Origin: Gp1-AA145 sp050746025
GTDB taxonomy: Bacteria; Acidobacteriota; Terriglobia; Terriglobales; Acidobacteriaceae
DNA length: 64,000 nucleotides
NCBI GenBank assembly: GCA_050746025.1
Contig: JBOGLH010000069.1
Location: forward strand, 13,159-77,158
Direction: 5' to 3'
Shown here piece after piece: positions 9,320 through 16,958 of this stretch (position 1 is the first letter of the stretch; each line of letters starts with the position of its first letter). Below the pieces are notes generated by a model. That model searched no databases. It was not told the origin of the DNA and was given only the letters and a program-made list of their open reading frames with translations. Both the position numbers and the translations under genes were made by a program.

Positions 9320-10018
9320 TCATTTGGAAATTGGAATACTATCAGGCAAAGTCATTCGACCGGAATAGAGCGCCATACCGACCACTGCGTCGATTCTCAG
9401 TTTGTGAAGATGCTCAACTTCCGCAGAAGTTGCGATTCCGCCGGCAACAATAAGCTGTTTGCGGGTGGCCTGGCGCAACGGGCGAATGGCTTAGAGCGGC
9501 AGGCCGGTCATCAGCCCTTCAGTATCGATGTGAGTGTAGAGAAACGCGCTGCAGAAGGGATCCAGTGCCTTGATCATTTGGACCGGGGATATTCCTGTAA
9601 TTTCGCGCCAGCCGCGAATTGCAATTTTCCCGCCCCTTGCATCGATGCCAAATACGAGCTGGCTTTCCCCAAGTTCTAGGGCGAATTGCTTCGCCAGGGC
9701 AACATTTATTTTTCCATTGTGAACTAGTGCCGATCCGAGAATCACACGTTGTGCGCCGAGCTGAAGGATTCTGCGGGCTGCTTCCAAGGAGCGAATCCCG
9801 CCTCCCACCTGGCAGGGAAGCCGCGTCACAAAAAATTCAATCAGTTGCGAATTGGGATCTCGACCCATGGCGGCGTCGAGATCAATCAGTTGCACTAGCG
9901 GAAAATTCGCAAAGCGTCCGGCCCATACTTCGAAATCGTCGAACTCAAGCTCCTTGCGTGAGCCCTGCACCAGCTGGACAATTTTTCCGCCCATCAGATC
10001 GATTGAAGGGATCAGCAT
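9320..10018 (-). pseudogene. hisA: hisA, ProFAR isomerase, interrupted by an in-frame TAA
   Basis: HisA converts ProFAR to PRFAR. The frame from ATG 10018 gives a normal (beta-alpha)8 HisA start (LIPSIDLMGGKIVQL) and continues to THIDTEGLMTGLPL. A TAA then stops it at 9491-9493 (codon 176). In the same frame, without any shift, the missing C-terminal half-barrel follows (QLIVAGGIATSAEVEHL, then VVGMALYSGR) and ends with TGA at 9320-9322. Total length with the stop read through is 232 codons, close to normal. The start overlaps hisF by 7 nt. A single base change from GAA or CAA would explain the stop. It could be a true nonsense mutation, recoding, or a sequence error. Confidence 0.9.
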
Positions 10019-10773
10019 GGGAACCTCACTGGAATGCCCGCCGCGAACAGGCGGCCTTTCAAATCTGAGATGGAGGTCAGGCCAAAGTGAAAGATGGAGG
10101 CGGCGAGCGCAGCGTCGGCCGCCCCCTCGCGAAATACTTGCACGAAATGTTCGGCGCCACCCGCGCCTCCGGACGCGATAACCGGAATCCGCACTGCTTG
10201 CGAAATCTGGCGAGTGAGTTCGCAATCGAATCCTGCGCCGGTGCCATCGCGGTCCATTGAGGTAAGCAGAATTTCGCCGGCGCCACGGTTCTCAGCTTCT
10301 TGCGCCCACTGCAGCGCATCTTTACCAGACGGTTTGCGGCCACCGGAAGTCCAACCTTCGATTCCAGAGTCGGTACGTTTAGCATCGATGGCAACGATCA
10401 CGGCTTGCGAGCCGAAGCGCTGCGCGATGCAGGTGATCAGCGACGGATCGGCGATTGCGGCCGAGTTGATGCTGATCTTATCGGCTCCGGCGTCGAAGAT
10501 CGCCGCCGCATCTTGCAGCGTGCGCACGCCGCCCCCAACGGTAAAGGGAATAAATATTTGTTTTGCGGTCCGGCGCACGGTTTCGAGCAGCGTGGTTCGC
10601 TTCTCATGCGTGGCGGTGATGTCGAGAAGAACAATTTCGTCCGCACCCGCATTGGCGTGAGCGGCGGCCAACTCGGCGGGCTCTCCGGCATCACGCAGAT
10701 CGAGAAACTGTGTGCCTTTGACGACGCGGCCAGCGTCGACATCGAGACATGCGATGATTCGTTTGGTCAGCAT
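10012..10773 (-). CDS. hisF: imidazole glycerol phosphate synthase cyclase subunit HisF
   Basis: 253 residues, the usual HisF length. It uses ammonia from HisH to turn PRFAR into imidazole glycerol phosphate and AICAR. The N-terminal catalytic region has ACLDVDAGRVVKGTQF, the phosphate-binding loops are VGGGVRT and ASGGAG, and the second catalytic Asp region reads LLTSMDRDGTG. It starts directly after the hisH stop and overlaps the hisA start by 7 nt, so the barrel pair HisF/HisA is translationally coupled. Confidence 0.97.
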   Translation of the reverse strand: MLTKRIIACLDVDAGRVVKGTQFLDLRDAGEPAELAAAHANAGADEIVLLDITATHEKRTTLLETVRRTAKQIFIPFTVGGGVRTLQDAAAIFDAGADKISINSAAIADPSLITCIAQRFGSQAVIVAIDAKRTDSGIEGWTSGGRKPSGKDALQWAQEAENRGAGEILLTSMDRDGTGAGFDCELTRQISQAVRIPVIASGGAGGAEHFVQVFREGAADAALAASIFHFGLTSISDLKGRLFAAGIPVRFPC

Positions 10774-11367
10774 TTACAAATCGTAGAAGTTTTTCAAAAT
10801 TGCCAGCCCGGCTGTGCCCGACTTTTCCGGATGGAACTGCACGCCGAACAAATTGTCTTTTTCGACCACTGCTGAAAAGCTACCACCGTACTCACACTCC
10901 GCAGAGGTTGAGGCCAGAATCGGCACGCGATACGAGTGCGTGAAATAAACATACGATCCAGGCGCAACATCGCTCAGCAGGCGGGAACCACGGTTGCGAA
11001 TGTGCAAACTATTCCATCCAACGTGCGGCGACTTTACGTTGGCAGGGAAGCGGCTGCATTCGCCTGGCCAGAGCGCGAGTCCGTGCACGTCCGGAGCTTC
11101 CTCACTCGAAGCCAACATCCACTGCATGCCAACGCAAATCCCAAGAAACGGAATGCGGCGCTCGATGCTGTCAACAATTGCATCGCGAAGGCCGGAATCA
11201 TTCAGCGCGCTGGTAGCCGCGAAATGGCCGACGCCAGGCAGTACGATCTTGTCAGCCTTGGCAACTTCCGCAGGGTCGGAAGTGACTACGCTCTTAGCGC
11301 CAAGGTGATCGAATGCCTTCTTTACGGAAGTTAGATTGCCGGCCTTGTAATCGACGATCGCAATCAC
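10774..11367 (-). CDS. hisH: imidazole glycerol phosphate synthase glutaminase subunit HisH
   Basis: 197 residues from a GTG at 11367 that overlaps the hisB stop by one base (TAGTG). It is a class-I glutamine amidotransferase. The nucleophile Cys lies in FLGICVGMQWM, and the His-Glu of the triad lie in GVQFHPEKSG near the C-terminus. It supplies ammonia to HisF, encoded immediately downstream. A longer frame to 11424 would only read into hisB and is not used. Confidence 0.96.
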   Translation of the reverse strand: MIAIVDYKAGNLTSVKKAFDHLGAKSVVTSDPAEVAKADKIVLPGVGHFAATSALNDSGLRDAIVDSIERRIPFLGICVGMQWMLASSEEAPDVHGLALWPGECSRFPANVKSPHVGWNSLHIRNRGSRLLSDVAPGSYVYFTHSYRVPILASTSAECEYGGSFSAVVEKDNLFGVQFHPEKSGTAGLAILKNFYDL

Positions 11368-11954
11368 TAAAGCAGCCCCTTGGTGCTGGGAAGCAGTCGC
11401 TTCATCTGTGCATCGCGCCAACATGCCGCACGCAATGCGCGTGCGAAGGCTTTGAACAATGCCTCAATCTTGTGATGGTTCGATCGACCGTACATGGTTC
11501 GTATGTGAATGTTGGCATTGGCGCCGCGGGCAAAGCCGTCGAAGAAATCAGGAACTAACTCAGATTGCAGATCTCCCACCAGCCGTATACGAACTTGTGT
11601 ATCGACGACAGCCGCGGCACGTCCGGAAAAATCGACAGCTGCAAGCCCGAGAGTTTCGTCCATGGGCATCACGAAATAGCCGGCACGCAGGATGCCGCGC
11701 TTATTGCCGAGTGCCTGCGCAAAGGCCTGTCCCAGAGCGATCCCGACATCTTCAACGGTGTGGTGCTGGTCGACATCGAGGTCGCCGTCTGCTGAAAGAT
11801 CAAGGTCGAATCCTCCGTGATGCGCAAAAAGTTCCAGCATATGGTCAAAGAATCGAATGCCGGTAGAAATCTTGTAGCGGCCTCGGCCCTCAATTACAAG
11901 GCGAATACGAATGTTGGTTTCTTTAGTATTGCGGTCGATGGCAGCTTTTCTCAT
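11367..11954 (-). CDS. hisB: imidazoleglycerol-phosphate dehydratase HisB
   Basis: 195 residues, the monofunctional dehydratase (no HAD phosphatase half), so histidinol-phosphate phosphatase must be encoded elsewhere. The manganese-binding His clusters are seen as HMLELFAHHGGFD, DQHHTVEDVGIALG and, near the C-terminus, RSNHHKIEALFKAFARAL. It overlaps hisC by 4 nt upstream and hisH by 1 nt downstream. Confidence 0.97.
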   Translation of the reverse strand: MRKAAIDRNTKETNIRIRLVIEGRGRYKISTGIRFFDHMLELFAHHGGFDLDLSADGDLDVDQHHTVEDVGIALGQAFAQALGNKRGILRAGYFVMPMDETLGLAAVDFSGRAAAVVDTQVRIRLVGDLQSELVPDFFDGFARGANANIHIRTMYGRSNHHKIEALFKAFARALRAACWRDAQMKRLLPSTKGLL

Positions 11955-13027
11955 CGCGCCACCTTCTGCCGCAAGCCGAGTTCCGCGAACACCTCTCGCA
12001 GGGAAGCTATGAGCCGTTGATTGTGCTCGCGAATGCCGACCGTAATGCGCACACAGTCCTTGCAGCCGTAATCGTTCGACCTGTCACGGACCAGAATGCC
12101 GCGGGCCCGCATCGCTGAAATAAACTTTTGGCAACGCTCACCGAGATACATGAGCACAAAATTCGCCCGGCTGGGCCAGAATCGTACGCCCCAGGTTTCG
12201 AGCTCGCCTTCAAGGTCATGACGGCCTTCCAGTGTCTGTCGAACGTAGTCAAGAATGAAGTCTTCGTCCGCAACCGCATCGGCCAGGCAGGCAAGCGCGA
12301 CAGAGTTCAGGTTGTAAGGCGAACTGGCGCGTCGGAGCACGCGCATCTGGTCTTTATCCCCCATCAGAACGCCGATCCGGAGCCCAGCCATTCCGTAAGC
12401 TTTTGAGAAGGTCCGGCTCACAAAAAGGTTGGGGAGTTCGCGCCATCGGGGAGCCATGGTCTCGCCAGAAAATTCGAAGTACGCTTCATCAACCAGAAGG
12501 GCGGCTGCTGGAGCAGCATTTGCGATCTGAGCTAAATCCGAGAGTGGTGCGAACGCGCCAGTGGGATTGTTAGGATTTGCGACCGCGATGAATCGGGTCC
12601 TTGGCGTGATTGCGCCGAGAACGGCAGAGGCTGGAAAACTGAAATCGCGACCGGCGGGAATCGAGACCACTCGCGCGCCAGTGGCGGCGGCGTAAATCTC
12701 GTACATCGCGAAGGTCGGGACGACGATCAGCGCCTCATCTGCGGACTCGAGGTAGGTTTCACAAATCAGGTGAATGGCTTCGTCGGTGCCGTTGGTCAGC
12801 AGAACTTCGTCCGGCAAGACCCCGAAAGCGGCAGCCACAGCCCGTTCTGCTGGCTCGCGCACCGGGTAACGCGCAAGCGCCTCGCTATCGAGCTGACGGA
12901 GTTTTTCTAAAACCCGAGGCGAACAGCCGGCGGTATTTTCGTTAAAGTCGAGGCGTAGACCTTCACGATTTCCGAGCGGCGGATGATACTCCTTTAATGT
13001 CCGCACCGCTCCTCTTGCTTTAAGCAC
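11951..13027 (-). CDS. hisC: histidinol-phosphate aminotransferase HisC
   Basis: 358 residues, class-I/II PLP aminotransferase fold. The PLP lysine is in SRTFSKAYGMAGLRIG, with NPNNPTG and the acidic DEAYFEF motif upstream; RITVG near the C-terminus binds the substrate carboxylate in the family. It converts imidazole-acetol phosphate to histidinol phosphate. The start overlaps hisD by 8 nt. Confidence 0.96.
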   Translation of the reverse strand: MLKARGAVRTLKEYHPPLGNREGLRLDFNENTAGCSPRVLEKLRQLDSEALARYPVREPAERAVAAAFGVLPDEVLLTNGTDEAIHLICETYLESADEALIVVPTFAMYEIYAAATGARVVSIPAGRDFSFPASAVLGAITPRTRFIAVANPNNPTGAFAPLSDLAQIANAAPAAALLVDEAYFEFSGETMAPRWRELPNLFVSRTFSKAYGMAGLRIGVLMGDKDQMRVLRRASSPYNLNSVALACLADAVADEDFILDYVRQTLEGRHDLEGELETWGVRFWPSRANFVLMYLGERCQKFISAMRARGILVRDRSNDYGCKDCVRITVGIREHNQRLIASLREVFAELGLRQKVAR

Positions 13028-14240
13028 CCGGGCACCTCACGCGGATTGATTCTGCATGAGCGCGCAAGCCTTCAGTTTCAGCCAGGCGAACGATCGTCGG
13101 CGAAAGCTTTCGCAAGTTCGCAGAAGAAAGTTCCTGGACGGAAATCACTTTCACAAAATCCACTACGCTCAAGCCGCCGCGAAATCTTGCCGCGCCCGCC
13201 GTCGGCAAAACATGGTTGGGGCCAGATGCATAGTCGCCTGCAGCTTGGGCCGAGTAGTGTCCAATGAAAACTGAGCCCGCATTGCGGATCAGCGCCAGAT
13301 CCTGCTTGTTTTTGTCGATAGTGATGTGCTCCGGCGCTATCCGATTTGCCCACTCGAAGGCCTGTTCTCGTGAACCGGCGATCAGGATAGCCCCGCGTGT
13401 ATCAAGCGATTGTTGAGCGATCCCGTTTTCGACTGCACTTGCCAACTTACGCGAAGTTGTAATGAAAACAGCGAGTGTTTCGGGATCATGTTCGGCTTGC
13501 GCAATCAGATCCGCTGCGATGAATGCCGGATTTCCTTTAGAACTGACTATCACCACTTCTGTAGGACCGGCCAGCATGTCGATCGAGCAATCGAATGAAA
13601 CCAGTCTCTTCGCTGCGGTCACATATGAATTCCCGGGGCCGACGATTTTAGTGACGCGCGGAATTGTTTCCGTACCGTAGGCCAGTGCAGCAATGGCTTG
13701 AGCACCGCCGACACGGTAGAACTCTTCCACCCCCAGCATTGCCGCTGCCGCCAGCACTTCGGCGGATGGCCGTGGCGAAATCACGCGAATGGTTTTCACG
13801 CCTGCAACTTGTGCCGGGATGACGGTCATCAGCAAGGTTGAGACGAGAGGAAACCGCCCGCCGGGAACATAACAACCAACAGAATCGAGTGGCCGCACAA
13901 TCTGTCCTAGAGAAGCTCCGGCGCGCGACTTAGCCCACGGCTTCGGCTTTTGCCACTCGCAAAACTGTCGGATGTTCTTTGCGGACGTCCGCAAAGCGGC
14001 TTGAAGTTGAGCTGGAGTCCGTTTCCACGCGTCTTTGATTTCAGACTCGCTAACCCGCAATGACTGTGCTGAATCAAGTCCATCCAATTGATGCGCATAC
14101 TTCAACAGCGCGGCGTCGCCATCGCGGCGCACATCATCAACGATTTTGCGTACGGCAGGCTCTACTTCGTAGAACCGCGAGCCACGACTCTCCAACTCCC
14201 TGACGTACGCATCGGCAAGTTGGCCTTCGAGCATGCGCAT
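13020..14240 (-). CDS. hisD: histidinol dehydrogenase HisD
   Basis: 406 residues from ATG 14240, which forms a TGATG overlap with the hisG stop; upstream codons in the same frame are hisG shadow. It oxidises histidinol to histidine in two NAD-dependent steps. Family signatures are seen as IVRPLDSVGCYVPGGRFPLVS, VTKIVGPGNSYVTAAKR and, in the zinc/catalytic region, IAPEHITI and GPNHVLPTAGAARF. The length is slightly shorter than the 430-residue average. Confidence 0.96.
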   Translation of the reverse strand: MRMLEGQLADAYVRELESRGSRFYEVEPAVRKIVDDVRRDGDAALLKYAHQLDGLDSAQSLRVSESEIKDAWKRTPAQLQAALRTSAKNIRQFCEWQKPKPWAKSRAGASLGQIVRPLDSVGCYVPGGRFPLVSTLLMTVIPAQVAGVKTIRVISPRPSAEVLAAAAMLGVEEFYRVGGAQAIAALAYGTETIPRVTKIVGPGNSYVTAAKRLVSFDCSIDMLAGPTEVVIVSSKGNPAFIAADLIAQAEHDPETLAVFITTSRKLASAVENGIAQQSLDTRGAILIAGSREQAFEWANRIAPEHITIDKNKQDLALIRNAGSVFIGHYSAQAAGDYASGPNHVLPTAGAARFRGGLSVVDFVKVISVQELSSANLRKLSPTIVRLAETEGLRAHAESIRVRCPGA

Positions 14241-15109
14241 CACAAGACCACCTTGTTGAGGGGATATTCGACGATGCCTTGCGCGTTCGCTTCTTTGAGC
14301 CGCGGAATCACTTGCCAAGCCTGCGATTCCTCGATGACGGTGTTCACTGCCAGCCAGGCTGGATCGCTGAGAGTAGAGATCGTCGGGCGTTTCAGCGCCG
14401 TAAGCACGTCCAGCACGCGATCGAGATCCTCCTTGCGAACGTTCAGCATGAGGCCAACGCGGTCTTTGGCTTCCATCGCGCCGCGCAGCATGAGCGCGAG
14501 GTTTTCGATCTTGCGGCGCTTGCCGGAATCCGCCCACGAAGTTTTATTGGCGATGATCTGGGTATTGCTTTCAAGCACGGTATCCATAATGCGCAGGTGA
14601 TTGGCGCGCAGCGAGCTACCGGTTTCGGTGACTTCCACAATGGCATCCGCCAGCGTAGGAGGCTTAACCTCGGTTGCTCCCCAGGAGAAGTCAACTTGAA
14701 CATCGACCCCGCGCCCCGCGAAATATTTTCGCGTGACATTGACGAGTTCAGTCGCGATGATCTTTCCGCCAAGGTCTTCAGCTTTTTGATACGAGGAATT
14801 CTCCGGAACCGCTAGCACCCAACGCACTTTGCCACGGCTCTGCTTGGCATAGATCAAATCAGAAACCGTTACCACCTCAAGCCCACTCTCGACGACCCAA
14901 TCAAGTCCGGTCAATCCAGCATCGAGTGCTCCATGTTCGACGTAGCGTGCCATCTCCTGCGCCCGAATCAGCATGCATTCAATCTCGGGATCGCCGGTCG
15001 AAGCAAAGTACGAACGCAAATTAGTATGGATCGGCAATCCAGCTTGCGCGAAAAGTTGCAGAGTGGCGTCTTGCAGGCTACCCTTTGGAATGCCGAGGCG
15101 GATTTTCAT
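14240..15109 (-). CDS. hisG: ATP phosphoribosyltransferase HisG, long form
   Basis: 289 residues from ATG 15109 (ATGA overlap with hisI). It catalyses the committed step, ATP plus PRPP to PR-ATP. The length and the C-terminal 75 residues (NVRKEDLDRVLDVL onward) show the long HisG form with its regulatory ACT-like domain, so histidine feedback is expected without HisZ. The PRPP-binding region reads ADAIVEVTETGSSLRANHL. It overlaps hisD by one base. Confidence 0.96.
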   Translation of the reverse strand: MKIRLGIPKGSLQDATLQLFAQAGLPIHTNLRSYFASTGDPEIECMLIRAQEMARYVEHGALDAGLTGLDWVVESGLEVVTVSDLIYAKQSRGKVRWVLAVPENSSYQKAEDLGGKIIATELVNVTRKYFAGRGVDVQVDFSWGATEVKPPTLADAIVEVTETGSSLRANHLRIMDTVLESNTQIIANKTSWADSGKRRKIENLALMLRGAMEAKDRVGLMLNVRKEDLDRVLDVLTALKRPTISTLSDPAWLAVNTVIEESQAWQVIPRLKEANAQGIVEYPLNKVVL

Positions 15110-15459
15110 CGTGTGATCTCCGCGGCAGGTGGAGTCGTGGCGAGATCGATCGCTTTCGTGAAGCACGATCGCGTGCCCTCATGGCAGACGACGCCCGCGC
15201 CCTCAACTTTCACCTGCAACAGAAGAGTATCGCGGTCGCAATCGGTGCGCACAGATACAACTTTCAGCCGGTTGCCGGAGGTTTCACCTTTGGTCCAAAG
15301 CTGATTGCGGGTTCGGCTGTAAAATGTCACATAACCGAGGGATTGAGTGCGATCCCAGGCCATGCTGTTCATGAAACCCACCATGAGGATTTCTCCGTTG
15401 CTCGCGTCCTGCACGATTGCCGGAACCAGACCTTGCATTTTGTCGAAGTCGATTTTCAT
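15106..15459 (-). CDS. hisI: phosphoribosyl-AMP cyclohydrolase HisI
   Basis: 117 residues. It opens the adenine ring of PR-AMP. The metal and substrate motifs are RTDCDRDTLLLQV and CHEGTRSCF. The C-terminal pyrophosphohydrolase half (HisE) found in fused HisIE is absent, and no hisE is in this window. It is the first structural gene of the operon and follows a His-rich leader peptide, a terminator and a dispersed repeat. The ribosome site in front of ATG 15459 is weak. Confidence 0.95.
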   Translation of the reverse strand: MKIDFDKMQGLVPAIVQDASNGEILMVGFMNSMAWDRTQSLGYVTFYSRTRNQLWTKGETSGNRLKVVSVRTDCDRDTLLLQVKVEGAGVVCHEGTRSCFTKAIDLATTPPAAEITR

Positions 15460-15467
15460 AAGAGTTC

Positions 15468-15500
15468 AACCACAAAGGACACAAAGGTTCACGAAGGACT
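15468..15500. repeat. dispersed ACCACAAAGGACACAAAGG-type repeat
   Basis: A short purine-rich repeat (core CACAAAGGACACAAAGGTTC) lying between the attenuator and hisI. Related copies are found at about 22317-22350, 22383-22424 (inverted), 57838-57875 (inverted) and, more diverged, 58790-58885. It lies just upstream of the hisI start, so it is part of the his leader transcript. Confidence 0.7.
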
Positions 15501-15590
15501 GATTATCTGCGGGATATGCGGTCCGTCGAATTGCATGGATCCGCAGCGCGGTTCGCGTTTTCTGTCCTCCATTCCTTAAGTTTGATTATT

Positions 15591-15629
15591 AAAGCAAAAA
15601 GCCCGCTGAGCTTGTGCGCTTCAGCGGGC
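15591..15629 (-). terminator. intrinsic terminator of the his leader (attenuator)
   Basis: On the minus strand a 9-bp GC-rich stem (GCCCGCTGA at one arm, TCAGCGGGC at the other, 15601-15609 and 15621-15629) is followed by TTTTTGCTTT. It lies after the hisL leader peptide and before hisI, the position expected of an attenuator rather than an operon end. Confidence 0.85.
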
Positions 15630-15654
15630 CTTGAAACTTGCGTTGCTGGCTAAT

Positions 15655-15720
15655 TCAGCCGCACACCCCCGCCGCCGCGCAATGCGCGTGATGGCGATGA
15701 TGATGGTGCACAGTTAGCAT
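15655..15720 (-). CDS. hisL: HisL, histidine operon leader peptide
   Basis: A 21-codon frame: ATG at 15720, TGA at 15655-15657, coding M-L-T-V then seven His residues within nine codons (HHHHRHHAH) and a short Ala/Gly/Cys tail. This is the hallmark of his attenuation: a ribosome starved of His-tRNA stalls on the run and changes folding of the leader RNA. Codons 11-15 also form a small hairpin (CGCGC-ATT-GCGCG, 15676-15688), and the GC-rich tail could pair with the CCCGC arm of the downstream terminator as an antiterminator. No clear ribosome site precedes the ATG; the promoter spacing suggests a leaderless start. The attenuation model is known from enterobacterial his operons; its action here is inferred. 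Confidence 0.85.
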   Translation of the reverse strand: MLTVHHHHRHHAHCAAAGVCG

Positions 15721-15728
15721 GAACACTC

Positions 15729-15757
15729 AGACTACGCGATGAATGCTCTCGGGTCAA
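15729..15757 (-). promoter_or_regulatory. predicted sigma70-type promoter of the his operon
   Basis: On the minus strand TTGACC (15752-15757) and TAGTCT (15729-15734) are separated by exactly 17 nt. Transcription would start at or a base before the hisL ATG at 15720. The -35 box overlaps the last codons of the upstream AlgJ-like gene. Confidence 0.55.
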
Positions 15758-16947
15758 TGCACAAAATTAGATTTGCAGGATTGCATTCGATGATGCAGGC
15801 CATGATGGCTGCTGAGCTGCTCATCCGAAACCGCTTGCATTTTTGGCGTTGTCGCATGATCGAGGCCGGTGGCATACAAGTATGCCACCTGATCGGCGGC
15901 CACCGCGACACCGGTTGCATTCCAATGAGTATCGTCAGGCCAGTACACCAGGGAACCGCTCGGCAGCGCATCTGCAGCCGCGGCTTGCAACGCGGGGGTG
16001 GTATTGACAATAGAAACGTCCGGCAATTCTTTTCGCAGTTCCTCGAATTGCGCGCTCTTATTAGTGGGCGCTGCGTTCTGTAGCAATGGCTGATACACAG
16101 AGTATTTGCTGGGGACAAAAATGAGAATCAATCTGAAGTTTCGCGCTCGCAGCTCACGATTCAAGACTCGGAAGTATTTCGTCCATAACTTCGGCCCGTC
16201 AGCCGCACCGTTTTGCACGTCAGAAAGCTGAAACAGAATTGGCTTGCCATCAGGCAGAGCCTTGCGAACCACGTTCACTGAATATGGATTGGGCATAACT
16301 TGCCCGTCGTAGAGTCGGCCTACAAGCTCCCGCGAAACATTGGCGAGCGGTGAATACTCCAGATTTCTTGACCAGCGATCGTAGCCATTGAAGCCGGGAT
16401 CTCGTTGTGTGGTACTGAAAAAACCGAGGCTCCAGTCCATGAGTTCAAAGAATACCGTCCCGTGAGTCATCCCGAGTTGGTCAATGAGGACCATCAGGTT
16501 TTCGCGGCTGATTGCACGGACTGGCGAACATGCATTGTAAATAGAGAGACCGGTGCGCGAAGAAATTTGTGAGGCCAAAGTTGCGTTTTCGGGCTGCTCG
16601 GCTCCGATACCAAATGAATCGCCAACCAGTAGGGCATCGTAAGGGCCGGATGCGACAGTATTCACGAAACCGCGCGAATCTACATGAACGGTCATTGCAC
16701 GATACTGCCTACACGCAGTGCAGTTACCGAGTGATGCGAGGTCACCGTACGTGTGAGAGTTCTGGTAGGTCAGGTTCGTGCGAAACGGACCCAGATCATG
16801 CCGGCCAGTGACCATTGCGAACTCATGCACCCGAAATGTGTACCACTGGGGAGGGGCGAAGCGGAGCATTATGTCGAGCAAAGCCCAGAGCAGGAGTACA
16901 CGTGGTAGAAGGTATCCGCAGCGGAGAATTGTATTGCGATTTGGCAT
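15754..16947 (-). CDS. AlgJ/AlgX-like SGNH-type acetyltransferase, membrane anchored
   Basis: 397 residues from ATG 16947 (GTGGGGAACCC upstream). One N-terminal membrane segment (about 9-27) anchors a periplasmic domain with an SGNH-hydrolase-like GDS block (LLVGDSFGIG) and a C-terminal catalytic Asp-His block (WPDDTHWNATG). In alginate and related systems such proteins move acetyl groups delivered by an MBOAT partner, and the MBOAT gene is 12 nt upstream. The polymer being modified is unknown; no polysaccharide synthase is in the window. The C-terminal tail is His- and Met-rich. Confidence 0.85.
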   Translation of the reverse strand: MPNRNTILRCGYLLPRVLLLWALLDIMLRFAPPQWYTFRVHEFAMVTGRHDLGPFRTNLTYQNSHTYGDLASLGNCTACRQYRAMTVHVDSRGFVNTVASGPYDALLVGDSFGIGAEQPENATLASQISSRTGLSIYNACSPVRAISRENLMVLIDQLGMTHGTVFFELMDWSLGFFSTTQRDPGFNGYDRWSRNLEYSPLANVSRELVGRLYDGQVMPNPYSVNVVRKALPDGKPILFQLSDVQNGAADGPKLWTKYFRVLNRELRARNFRLILIFVPSKYSVYQPLLQNAAPTNKSAQFEELRKELPDVSIVNTTPALQAAAADALPSGSLVYWPDDTHWNATGVAVAADQVAYLYATGLDHATTPKMQAVSDEQLSSHHGLHHRMQSCKSNFVH

Positions 16948-16958
16948 GGGTTCCCCAC

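Noticed and set aside
14240..14537. N-terminal 99-codon extension of hisD
   Set aside because: It is hisG read in another frame; the TGATG overlap fixes the hisD start at 14240.
15106..15459. HisIE bifunctional protein
   Set aside because: The frame ends after the cyclohydrolase domain; no pyrophosphohydrolase half follows.
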